Shown here piece after piece: positions 48,595 to 60,600 of a stretch of 64,000 bases of DNA. The position numbers were made by a program, and so were the translations under genes. The notes beneath the pieces were generated by a model. It did not search any database, was not told the origin of the DNA, and worked only from the letters and a program-made list of their open reading frames with translations. The DNA comes from Dipylidium caninum. Lineage: Eukaryota; Platyhelminthes; Cestoda; Cyclophyllidea; Dipylidiidae. The stretch's first letter is position 1. Each line of letters opens with the position of its first letter. The DNA is taken from positions 310,001 through 374,000 of the forward strand of contig QEYB01001053.1 of assembly GCA_017562135.1 (NCBI GenBank). Direction: 5' to 3'.

Positions 48595-51500
48595 TCAGCC
48601 GTTGGCTCCCGTGACGATTCCAGCGGGTCCCTTGCCAAGTTGCATCTTACCGCCGTTGACAAGAACATTTTCGACCACCTTGAAGCCCATGTCGTTCGGT
48701 CTAATGCCGTAACTCTCCAGTTGACGTTTAAAGACGTCCAGAAGGTCATTATAGGCCTAAACGTTCAAATTCGGCCGATTACTCTTCGCTTAAACATTCC
48801 ACTGATCTCCCCCACAGTCTAGCCGGTCGTCCGGGCATGACAACTTTGCATGGCTACCAACCCCGCACAGTGGGGAGAAGTGGACCTGTGCGATGACAAC
48901 CATATTTCCAATAAAGGTAAGTTATTTTTGGCTCCGCCTTGCTTAATTTAACCCAATGTAAATGAACAATCCTCATCAGACTGAGGCGAGAATGAGGCCG
49001 CCCTCGAAGAAGTGGACCCACCTTGCACGCTCGCGCCAGTTCGTAGTTGAGGTCCTTGATGTGGCAGTCCTTGGAGGCCAATGCTTCCTGCGGGCAGAAA
49101 TCACAGTTTAGTTGGTGGAGGGGGGGGGGGGGAACCGACGCTACGCAGCGTAAACACAGTCTGGAGGATGTCAGTGACGAGGCGACTGGGATGCGACAAT
49201 AGACTACGTCTTACGAGGAAAAGAGACTAAAAATGCGGAAATTTTAGACCTTCGTGGGACTTTTAATTCCCCCACTTGTCACTTAAACGCTCCAAATCGT
49301 CGTCCGCAGTGCCATTGATGGAGCTTGGGCGGTATTCAGACGACGGGGATGTGGAGGAAAAGAGGTCGGTGTTAAATTAAGACTACTGTGGGCAACCGAC
49401 GAAGAAATAGTGCAGCGAAACAGTTGGCGGAGGCAGCCATGCGTCTATTCGGTCATATTTTCCCCGACGAAAACCCCAAAATTGTCAAAGTTGCCTTCTT
49501 ATCCCCTCCAGGCAAATCGTCCGCGCAATACTACTGTCTAAGATTATAAGTAGGGTAGTCGTTCAAGTGAATATGCAAAACGAGTGGAGTCTAACCATTT
49601 TTCGGCATAACGCAACGGTATAGTGGACGTTTTAGGACGAGCACTCGCCACTTGCATGCTTCAATTGTTAAATGAAGGCTAATATGGTGAACTGACGAAA
49701 AATAGTGCAGCGGAACAGCCGTCGAGGCGGCCATGTGTCTACTCGGCCATGTTTTCCCTGACTGCCCCACTTTATGCAACTTGTGAATGCTGCATGGACA
49801 ATGACTTGTCACCGTTGAAATTTGTGTACCCAAAATGGCCTATTTCTCTGCTCCACGTCTTGGACAGTCGATTTGGGGGGGCCGGGCGAACGACGACATT
49901 TGGGAATTGACCCATTTGGCCACTTTCTTGGCCATTTGGACGCCTCCACCCTCCCAATTTGGGGGGAGAAGCGAAAGGGGGAGAGGTAGGTCGCACGCTT
50001 TTGACTTTTCCTCTGGAGCACGAAAGAAGGCCTAACAGACATTGCAAAGCACAAATATAACGCCTCACCGCAAGTGCGTCCGCCTCCATGCCGCCGTCTT
50101 GGCCGAGGCGAAGGAGTCTCGCCTTCTCCAATTCCTCGCCCAGACTGGCCATTCGACGCTCGAGGAGGGCATTTTTCAGACCGCAGTTTCGCTTCACCTC
50201 TTCCACGGCCTCGGCAAACCGATTGTACAAATCATCGCGTTCGCCTTCTACCTGACAAAAAGAGTAAGAAAGGCAAATGAGGACTGACGCCTTCGGTGAC
50301 CGGATTCTCCGCCGAATGGAGAGCATGTTCACTCGACGGTGTCTCATTAATTCCCGTCCTCCTCCTTCTTCCGCCTGGAGGAATCAAATCCTCCCCCCAC
50401 GGCGGTTGAAGGGGCGCGGCGGGGCAGCACGAGGCAGAGTGGGTCGACGATCCCTTCACTCCCCGACAGGCGCTCGGACTGGCGTCTATGTTTGACAGGC
50501 ATGGCAACAACACCTCACTTTTATCATCATTCCGCCTTCTCTTTGCCACCTCGTTTTAGAAGTCACCAAATTCCCACGGAGGGTGGATTCAACTGACGAG
50601 GGAAATCGTCGACTTCCTCTTCCTCCACCTCGGCCCGGCTTGGACCCACCGTGACCCGCCAAGTCGTCGGTCCGGCGAGGGACAAATGGAAGCCACGAAT
50701 GCTGTGGACCCTAGTCCATCGCGTTAAGGCCATTTCCACCTTCTTTCAGGCCTCCTTTGACCGCAGAGAGTCGAGTGCCCACGAGTCTATGACCGCGGCC
50801 AGGACGGCTCGTTCTTCCGGGGTATTTCGTTTCCTCCTCCTCCTATTCCTCTGACGAAGTGAGTTTGTGAAACCACTGCGGTTTACTATTTCATCGTTAT
50901 GGGTGCAGGAAAGTGAGTGAAAATTAATTTCCTCATGGAATAATACTGGTTCAATGTCGAAACACTGTGTTTTTATTTTCGAAACTGGCGTGTAAAGTCA
51001 AACAAAAGCATCAGTAGTTGGCGAAAGTGAAGGCCTGACAACGCGAGTGTGGATGACTGTCACTTGAGCCAGAAACACTGGTTAGCAGATCCTCAGTAAA
51101 ACGGAATTACGCCTGTTAAAGACCGAACATTTCTGTGGAAGGAGAAGGAGCTGAAGCAACCGCTTCCACCGCTGGTGACAGGCTCCAGCGTCGCGTTTAC
51201 CAAACCGAGAGTGAAGTGCTTCGTCTTTCACCGCATCTATCGCCAGGTCTATCTTATTTACGCCGGCCGATAGGTGATTTGCCCTTGCGGAGAGCTTCGA
51301 CACCAACTCAACTGTCGAGTTGGGATGACTGGACGGCGAGGAAGTAGTCAAGAACAACATGGTCGCCGGTTTCATCGTGTAGTCGCAATAAAAAATGCCT
51401 AAAAGCAAATTCCACCGCCTATTTTAGTCCCTAAACGTTTTCTCAAATTCCATTGTCACTATGAAGAACCGGAAATTGTCAAAGTGGCCTTCTTATTCCC

Positions 51501-53326
51501 TTCAAGTAATTCGTCCGCGCAATACTACTGTTTAATTTTATAAGTAGACTAGTCGTTTGAATGAATGTGCAAAACGGAGTCGAGTTTGGTCATTTTTTCA
51601 CATAAAGCAACGACAAAGTGAACGTGTTGAGACAAACACTCGTCACTTACATGCTTCAACTGCTGCTGAAGAGCCTCGTTGAGTAGCTTTGCGTCCGACA
51701 GGCACTTTTTCGTCTCCTTCAATTGAGCCTTAGCAATCTAACAAGATGTGGTGACGGCTGAGTACAATAATTTCATAGTTTCTGCCTTTTGTAGTCCGAA
51801 ATATATGAGCACCAAACCTTTAGAGCCCTCACATCTCTCGTGTGATTCTCCATTCCACGTCGCAGATCGGTGCATTCCTTTTGACACCTACAGAGATCGG
51901 CCTCGAGGACGCGATTTCGACTGGTCAGTTCACTGTTCTCCTTCATCACACACTTCTCGTTCTTTTGCATCTCCTCCAGCTGACTCTAAACGCAAATTGA
52001 GGCAATGCAGAGGGAATATCGCAAAATTTCCTCGGTGGGCATTTTTGGAGAGGTGAATTACTGAGAAGGCGACCGGAGACTAAATGGGACAACTGTTAGT
52101 CCCCTCCTACCTCAAATCCTGACCTCCTGCCCCACAGGGTGTTATTTTGCTTACTTTTCTAACTAGTCGGTAGAGAAAATAAGACATTGCTAATAGGAAT
52201 TTGGGCACAAGATGACGAGGTAAGGCTGAAGAGGCGTCGATGTGTGTGGGAATGCAGGAGGTAGAGGCGGAAAGGTCGTGAAGAGCTCTATGACACAGCA
52301 AAGAAAGGTGGGGTGGTACGCCGTTCCTGTATACAAAATCTCCGTTGTGTGAGACATTTCTAACAAGTCTTATGTTCGCAATGCCCCAAAGTTGGGTTAG
52401 AGGAGGGCAGGAGGTAAGACGCAGTGGTGTCAGAGAAGGAGACAGAGGCGGGGACAAGGAAAGTGCCGAAGAAATCCGAACCTACCTTGAGGGTATCAAC
52501 GAGGTTGATGTTATTTGCGGTGATGGAGTGGTAGTAGTTTTTGATATCCATGAACGTCTTCTCATGGTTCTCAGTTAACACGTGGATCTGTTCATTTTTC
52601 ATCTCCTCTGTGGCCTGCAGCTCTACCCGTCGTTGTACGTCCAACCGCTCCTCCAATTGACGCATCTTCTCCATGTAGAGTTTCCGTTCAGCCTCCGATT
52701 GTTGCTCGAAATCTTGTCTCAGCTTGTGAAGCTACGGTGCGAGTGCGTTGGCTTTAGAGGAGACGGAAAAAAGGAGGAAAAGTGAGTTGTCAACTCACTT
52801 CTTGTTCATGGTCTAACTTCATTTGTCGCACAAGTTGATCGTGGTCGGCCTGTTCTTTTCGCACTGCCTCTTCCACCAACCGTGGTCGTCGACACTTGGC
52901 CTTGGCTTCTTGGGACGCTAGTCCAACTGCAGTGACCATTTCGACCCTCGCTTCAGCCAATTCCGAGGCGTGGGCCGCCTCCAACTGCCGCACTCGAAGG
53001 CGGTAGGCGGTGAGCTCGCGTTCACGTCGCTCTGCCAACGTCTCAGTGGCCTGTTGAGCTGTACGAAGTTCAGCGGTGCGCTCCTCCAACTGATGTTTGG
53101 CGATAGCCCAGAAGGTGGCAACTTTGTCTCGCTCCACCTGCCATCGGTTGCGGTCCTGTCGCTCACGTTCCAGCTCCTGTCGTAGACGACCGACGTGAGC
53201 CTCTAGCTCTTCGTGAGTCATCTCGGCTAGCGGTTTAATGTCCACCATCGGTGGCTTTCTTCTTGAGACCTTTTTAGCATTTGTCTTTATGACTTTTACT
53301 GTCCGCTTCGGCGGCTTAAATTGCAA
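48595..53326 (-). CDS. GAS8: Dynein regulatory complex subunit 4 (GAS8/DRC4)
   Basis: Seven exons in phase: 53326 (or 53314)-52799, 52731-52486, 51985-51818, 51737-51651, 50251-50069, 49087-49022 and 48756-48595, about 475 residues (human 478). Almost the whole protein is coiled coil. Family landmarks: a basic N-terminus, EMTHEELEAHVGRLRQELER, ERDKVATFWAIAKHQLEE, FMDIKNYYHSITANNINLV, ERDDLYNRFAEAVEEV, IKDLNYELARACK, and NDMGFKVVENVLVNGG with GKGPAGIV at the end. DRC4 is a core subunit of the nexin-dynein regulatory complex that links doublet microtubules and controls ciliary beating. The start is unresolved: the frame is open to 53326 with no ATG. ATG|GTACGG at 53881-53879 could splice to 53314 to read M-PPKRTVK, like the human MAPKKK; ATG 53248 is an internal alternative. 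The gene identity is certain. Confidence 0.95.
49393..49752 (+). repeat. Local direct repeats in DRC4 intron
   Basis: A ~65-bp unit occurs at about 49397-49463 and again at about 49693-49760: GACGAA-AAATAGTGCAGCG, AACAG, GGCCATG-GTCTA and CGG-CAT-TTTTCCC. They flank the segment that is duplicated from the exon at 51651. Confidence 0.75.
49480..49675 (+). repeat. Duplicate of 51470-51668 carrying a relic DRC4 exon end
   Basis: Compared with 51470-51668 the copies share AATTGTCAAAGT, GCCTTCTTAT, TCGTCCGCGCAATACTACTG, ATTATAAGTAG, TAGTCGTT, ATGCAAAACG and ACACTCGTCACTTACATGCTTCAA (here GCACTCGCCACTTGCATGCTTCAA). In the right-hand copy the last block is the end of a real DRC4 exon. Here the exon remnant is shifted by one base and its donor reads GCAAGT instead of GTAAGT, so it looks like a dead exon. 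Confidence 0.75.
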
Positions 53327-54680
53327 TACAAAGGGAGTGATATTACGTTTTTTTCTCAGGATTCAACATTTACAACGGCAAATACTATTGGGATATTCCT
53401 TTGGAAAGGGTATGAAATTGAGGCTTCGGAGAAAAGACCACAATTTTGATGCACAAAAATCTATCGATTTTGCAGATCTTATGAGAAAATTACAGTTATT
53501 ATAACAAAAACACTTAGCACTGTGGCGATTATAGAAGAACAGTCTGAGGAGAAACACGTTACCGGCTTTTACAAATAAGTATATCTCAAATTCCAAAATA
53601 CGAACTTGAGTTAAAATGATAATACTTCCTCGCAAATGTCAGACATAGTATTAGTTTGTCGGCTTAGTAATTTACAAGTACAAAATAAGGCGACAAATAA
53701 AGCATATTCATTTCAAATACAACAAAATTGGAAGTGCTGACGAATCCTAATTTTCGAACAATATAGCCCATTCCCAAACCACCGCTGCCATTTTTCGCGT
53801 ACTACATAGATTGTCAACGTATAAAGCAACTGTGCGGGTGAAGCTATTAATGCGACGCTGTGATTGGTAATTCCGTACCATCTACCCTTTGGTAATAGGC
53901 GGTATTAATATCGCCATAGCAATAGCAATTAAAACGGATATATTTCAAATCAAGACAATATTATTTCTTGGAAGCACTCAAATTGTGTAACTAGTTAGCA
54001 TTAAAGTGTTTGTAATTGTAATGCACGCACACAAAAGTTGTGCGTTTTGATTCCCTTATATTTTACGTCCATGTTGATAATTTATAATTTTATAATAGTT
54101 AAATATATATAGGCTAGGAAAATTTATTTTGCGTTTTATTTTATGTCGGCTTCAAAATTAGACTGCCTATACCCACAGCTCAAACAGCCCCAGCTACCAC
54201 AACAGGCGAATAGCGCTCCCCAAGTGTTTGAGGTCTGGTCCGTCACCAGTTTCCAGAGGTAATACGGAACGTTTTACGCATTTTGGGGATCTGCAAGCTC
54301 TAAACTGTACCGAGGATAGATTAGTTGGAGCCAATTTTAGAATACTTGCCATTATTTACTGCCAAGCTTTCCACCACTTCCCCTTGGAATAGCTTCTCAA
54401 ACCGATTTCACGAGTTAAAATAATAGAATATTGTTGATTTTTCAATTTACTAACGAACGGCAGCATATGTCTGCTCCAGACAATGGTACTTGTGCCATTA
54501 TGACAGAATGCCTAGAGTCTTAATTGGCATTGACATTTGCATGTTTTAATTCTATGTCATCTTGCCAAGCTTTCAAATATGAGTACTATGCATAATTGCC
54601 TGCGGTATTCACTTATTACGACTGCCCTGTGTTCCTTCCATTTCTTTCCGTATTACCTTTTGTTCTGTAATCAGTAGGAT
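53327..54680. other. Divergent spacer between DRC4 and REPS
   Basis: AT-rich region that must hold the promoters of two genes pointing away from each other. A possible DRC4 first exon (M plus donor) lies at 53881-53879 on the minus strand. A possible REPS first exon starts at ATG 54144 on the plus strand: MSASKLDCLYPQLK, then a Gln/Pro-rich stretch, and a CAGAG|GTAATA donor at about 54260. That donor is out of phase with the EH exon; a weaker GAG|GTCTGG donor at about 54235 would be in phase. Neither is proven. Confidence 0.35.
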
Positions 54681-57600
54681 ATGGAACAGTCCGATCCATG
54701 GGCTATGACACCAGACCAAAAGGCGTACTACCTGGCCCAATTTCTACGGCTCCAACCTGATCCAAGCGGTCATCTTAGTGGACAGGCTGCGAAGTCTTTC
54801 TTCGAGCTTTCTAAACTCCCTGTCAGTGGCCTGTCCCAGATATGGTAGGAAGTACTCACTAAGTTTGTCTGTATCCTTCTTGGTTTGAAGGCGGTTTATG
54901 TTTTATCAGCGCCTTTAACGGCTGAATTTTAGATTTTATGTGATTATTTGTATATTTTCCCAACGCATCAACCAGTTGGATGTGCTCTTCGGCCCTCTAT
55001 TCCTATTTTTGAATTCGATCCCCCCAATATGAGTTGGGGTGTCTCCGGTTAGTGTTTTAACCGATCTATTGCATAAGTAAGTAGTCTTTCTCTTCTCGGC
55101 CCCCTTAATTTTTTTATAGCTTTTCACCCACGCCACTGCGTCATTTATATTTGTTACTCATAAATTAACAGTAGCATGTATCTTATATTCATCAAAACGC
55201 GCAGAATTTGGCACACGGCCGGCAACGCTTGCGTGCCAACTCCTCGTACACACGAATGCCGCTAATCCCATTGGCTCGTCTAAAGTACTACAATTAAAGC
55301 AGTCTCCCCGTTGGAAATTATGCGGCATCTTAAACTGGGGTCAATCGAACGAGATCTTGCCCGTTCAAGGTCGTAGTCTTTAAATGTTCAGGTGACGCGT
55401 CGAAATCTACGCTGTGAGTTTCGAGCGGTAAAAATTTAACACGGCAAGTAGAACAGAGAGGTCGATAAGCGTGAAACGACAAATTTTTCTCTCTAATGAG
55501 GAATTTACACTTTTTTCGTAATCTGTTTTAATCTCTGTCAAAACTTGAGGCATACTGATATCTCAATGGTATACTTCGAGGTTTGCCAGCATAAATATTT
55601 GCATGGCTGCGCCATTGTTTCTTCGCATCTTCTCACGATGATCATCTGACTCGCGTTCTGGACCAACTATTTCTCCTTTTGGTTTCTAGTGGGTAGACCT
55701 CATACACGTTCGTACGGGTTGAAGGGCCTTCAACTGGCGTTGAATCGCGGAAATTAAGCGATAACCTCTTTTTCAGTCTCGGCTTGTCCATTCTGCAGTT
55801 CATGTGACGTCGCCTCTCTTTCTACCTCCCCTCGTCACTTTATCCCTTTGCTTGCTCAGCTCAATAATGGGGAGGAGGAAGCGCTTCTTCCAATGCTTCA
55901 TTAATTTTTGCCTTCTCGACTCAAGTACTTTCCACTCATACTGCTCATAGGGGGGGGAGGAGGAGGAAATGGCGGAGGGTGAGGAATGAGGGTGGAAACC
56001 AGTCCCGAGTGCATTAATGACCACGTGTGTTGTGTTGGGAGACGTGTGCCGTTCAAACTACCGCCTTTGCTTATCTCTAACGCCTGTGGCGTTGGTTCTG
56101 GTGAAGCAGGTCATATCTAACGAGGCGGTGTGTTGGAGCACCCGAGGTGAAGGAATTGTCTTTCTCTTCGCACGCAGACTCCACCCATGTCCAGCATGTG
56201 ACCATACGTGTGCGGACGCTTGAAGTGATATTCTTGGGGAGTGTTGGGCCCGGTCACTGTGCCAATCTCGGACAGGTGATTGATTGTGACCTCGCCCACT
56301 CGTCTTGATTGCCCCAATACGTATTTACAGTCTGGGAGGAATACGTGGGGGGGGGGGGGGGGGGAATCAGAGCCCTGAGGCCCGAGCAGACCGGTTAGCA
56401 TGATAAGTGGGGAGTGTGAGGATTCGTGGGAATGTTGTTGTTGATAATCCCTTAATTTGGACAAATAAGCTGATTCAGTAAGTCGACGGGCAGAGGGTTG
56501 GACACTTTCTCACGGATTTTGCCCAACATTGAAGAAAAAGGAGAGGAGACTGATGAATCACGTGTGGGAGTGCCTCGAGCGCGAAGGAGACGCGTGAAGT
56601 AACGAAAAGTGGGGACTTTCATCAGGCGCGCGGGTTTAGTGGTGGGAGAAGGCCTGAGGCGCTCGAAAGTGGGCTGAATCGGAGAATTGGCCGAGGAGTG
56701 AGAGAGAGCGAAAGTCGTGTTCTACGCAGTGGGTGTCATTTTCGCTTTCAGGGAGTTGTCAGATGTCGACGCCGACGGTCAACTGAGCCTCAGTGAGTTC
56801 TCCGTGGCGATGCATCTCGTCGTGCTGCATCGCAACGGCGTGATGCTGCCGTCTCAACTGCCGGAGAGTCTGCGACTGGTGGCCACCTCCAGCGCCCTTT
56901 CCGCTCCTCCTCCTCCTCCGCTGTCGCAGCCCTCGCCCAGCAATTCACCGTAGGTTCCGCGATTCTCTGCCACCATCCCCTTTGACCTAAGCAAATATTA
57001 CTTTTCCACACCTCGCTCCTCTTCTAGCGGAGACTTTTAGCTCTCCCTCCCCCTCCAAAATCATCCTGACTATCCACCGAGATATCGCATTGCTTGGCAC
57101 GACGCCTGGCCTCGTTAAGCCGTGGAATTTGGGGAGAAGGACTTTCCACAATCTGCCGAAACCATGGTACTCGAAGCGTGGGCAAATAAGGAATCCGAGT
57201 TGTTGCATGCCACCGCTCGCCTTGGTCATTCGGCCTTTTTCCGTCTAAAATGGGACTCGGTGACTTTTGACCAATCGGGGGAAGGCAGAAGTGAAGATGA
57301 TGTCGAATTCTTCTGGAATCTTCAAGTGTAGCGCCTGGGATGGGCCTCGAATCTCATTTAACCGGACGAATGCATCCGCGAAGTAGCTTGACGGGAGAGG
57401 AGAGGAGAGGAGGAAGCGTGATTGGCTTTTATAATTTAAGTTTGATTCTCCCCACGAGGTTTCATTCGCGGTTACCAACATTCTATGTTCTGTGGCGACC
57501 GGCTTAGCACTGCCAGATTTGCCCTCGACGACTCCGAGGTCGGATCCCGGCCTTTCTCTGCCCCTCCTCTACCGATAATCCCGTTTTCCCTCGGCCTTCC

Positions 57601-60600
57601 TTCTTCAAGGCGGGCGACACACCACCGAGGACGTGTCCTGAAGCCTTCAAGCGTCTGCTCAAGTGTGCGCTCCTCTTGGCCGAATGTTACTCGACTGTCT
57701 GTCAGGCGTTGCGTCCTTTCTCGCTCACAGCGGCAGTCTCGATGGCGAGAGACCACGTGGCAGCGTCCTTCTGCCCCTCTCGGGGGGGGGGGGGCAGCTG
57801 ATGGCAGCCTGAGTCCTGGCAATTTGTGGCGCGGCGTAGGACGCAACTCGTGTCTTTCGCTCTTCTCCCCACACGAAGCTAAGGCGAGTCCATGGAACAA
57901 TGTCCCCTCGGTTTGGGCGTGAAACGAGTCTCAGAGCTTCAAAATCGCCTCCAGCCAATCACAAGTGGCTGGGCTGTCTGAGGGCTCTGTGTCTTTGTCC
58001 TCCACCGCCACCACCTCGTCATCTTCGATGCAACAGCCGCGATTTCGGCGTGAAACGAGTCCCGATGCTTCAAAATCTTGTTTTTTTTTAATTGTCGTAG
58101 GAGGCAACTTGGCCCGCCCGTTGCCCTCTTTTCCAAACGCTCGCCCTCGAGCGTTCCAAGATGCGGGAGGGCGGGCTTACTTCCTCCGCACGTAGTCTGT
58201 TTACCTCGTGTCAGACCTGAGCCCTGGTAAACTCTTAATTGGACGATTCCAGCCTGGACGACTCCAACCACTCACAAGTGGCTGAGCTGTCCACGAGGTT
58301 TTTTCTCCCCTATGCCTTTGAAGTTTACCCGGAGCGTCCTCCGCCTCCACCACCTTGTCATCTTAGTGTCTTCCACCGTTTATCCTTGTTGACATTTCGA
58401 TGCCTTGCACACGGAGCTGGGGGCCTTTCTTAAAGAAAAACAACAATAGAAATAACTGAGGAAGCACCTCCTCCTCCTCCTCCCGGTTCTTTGCCCACAT
58501 CACCCAGTGAGGCTTCCACTCATTCTTGAAGGAAGGCCAATTTCTCCGGCCTTTTCCAATGAGATGAACGAAATCCTTGGCCATTTGTCCGTAGTTAAGT
58601 CTTCTAAGGGATGCTCATCATTCCTCCTCTTGTTCTGAAGCGTTTAGAACTCCTCCTCAGTTCCCTTTCCCCCCCCTCCCCCCGGCCTCCTGCGCTCTTC
58701 CGCCCTCTCTGAGCCACCCTACGACCGGCTCCACCTCTCCTGACCGTGTTTGGTTCGTTGTGGAGAAGGAGTCGGCGGTGTATTCCATTCCCCCACACAT
58801 TCGGGCGGCATTGGTCTCTGCCTGCATTATCTGTTGGATTAAATTCCCACTTTTTTTGTTGCCTCCTTTATGCAAATCTGACAGCTTACTTTGTCTCCCC
58901 AAATGCCCGCTTGTTCCCCTCAAGTGTAAGTTTTAGCTGACTTTCTCCCCAGTCCGTCTTGGCAGTCATTTCTTCTTCTTCTTCTTCCCTCACGCTATTA
59001 ATCCTGAAAAACAAAGCGGTTGTCGGTATGGCTTATCCTTAGCCAAGGCGATGAACGGGGGAGGAGGAGGAGGAGAAAAAGGGGAGGAACCGATGCTCGT
59101 CCAGGAATTTAGATTTCTTTACCGAGAACATTCCATTTCGTGTTGCATTGTAAGGCGCCTCGACTTCTCCTCGAGGGCGTCCCGCGAGCCTCGTGCCCTT
59201 CAGGGCGTGTAAGTCTCCCTCAGCAGATCCCCTTTTACCTTCTCCTCGCTTCTGCGATAGCCGAGGAAGGAGAGAGAGAGTCTCCAACTCGATTGAAGGT
59301 GGCTTCTCTTCTACATTTGCTGAACCTCCTCCTCTTTCTCCCTTCCCCCTCCGCCATGAAGACGCAGGAAGGAGGGCGAGGAAGTTGTAGTTTTCTGTCC
59401 GCTGGCGTGCCGAATGCCTCCAAACACCCTGGACGGGGGTCTGGGAAGCAGCTGGAGGCCCATGAGTGCTGTACGATTGTCACACTCGCTAATTCCTCAA
59501 CGCCAGCCACTTGAGGTGTGTTGTACTCCACAGCCTAACATGGACGGGCCCTTTATTCTGCGCCGCCTTGCAGCTTCTGGCGGGAATCCTCCTCGGCCAC
59601 CGGTGCACGCTGCTCTCGAGGCCTGTTGGCTGGTGGACGCGGGCCTCGCCTCGCCTCGCCACCCTGCGTCGCCAGATTTATGAGGGTCTCCAGGGTCTGC
59701 CAACCACCACCTCGTCGCGGTTGTCACTGCACACACACATAAATGTGGCATGCCAACCACCGCATCGCCGGTGGACTCCGCTCCTTAGTTGTTTAGATGC
59801 TGCCGTCTCGGGCCTCGGAGAAAACATTTTACCCTTCCCACCTCCGCGGCGAAAGCTTCGGTCTACTGACAGTCTTGGTTGTCTGTGAAAGAAGCCAAAG
59901 TAACCGTTGTCCAGAATCGCATTCTCTTTTTTAGGTTCGCCATTCTCTCACTGGGTGTTGGGTGAACCCCTTCACGAGTCTCCTCCCCTCAAATCCAAAT
60001 TCTCCTCGATCTACTCGTTTTCAGCCGTTATTTTGCCTGTTCCTTTCAAACCTGACTTACTTTTCTGGCTTTGTTTGGAGTATAAAGCTTCCTCCGCCTT
60101 CTAATCCCACCACGGCGTCTTTCGCACGTCGTCTAGTTACTCCCTCCCCGCTGATTGGCCGCCGTCAAGGTCACCTTTTTTTCTCTTATTTGTTCTTCAA
60201 ACTCACTTTTCGCGGCAAAAGTGTAGTCTCCGCTGCCATTGGTCCCCTTCAAGCTTGTAAGGCCTGCTTTCTTGGCAACTTGAACGGTTTCCTTTGGTCC
60301 GTTTCTTAGTGTAACCAAAGCTTCCCGTTCAAGCCTTTCATTGTTCCTCAGGCTCTTGTCTCACAGCCATGTCTGCCTGAAAAGAGGTTTATTTTGCATT
60401 TTTTTGCTGTTTCAGTGATGTGATTAAATACGTACCGCCTTGGGCGACGGAAACCCTAATTCTTCCCTCATTTTTATGCATTCCAATGTGCGAGAAACAC
60501 CTCCTGCGCCCTGATTGGTCGCCTCCAAGGTAATGATAATCGGTGCACACACGCACATTTGCACATCTGGCCTGTTTGCCAAACGCTAATTGTTTAGCAG

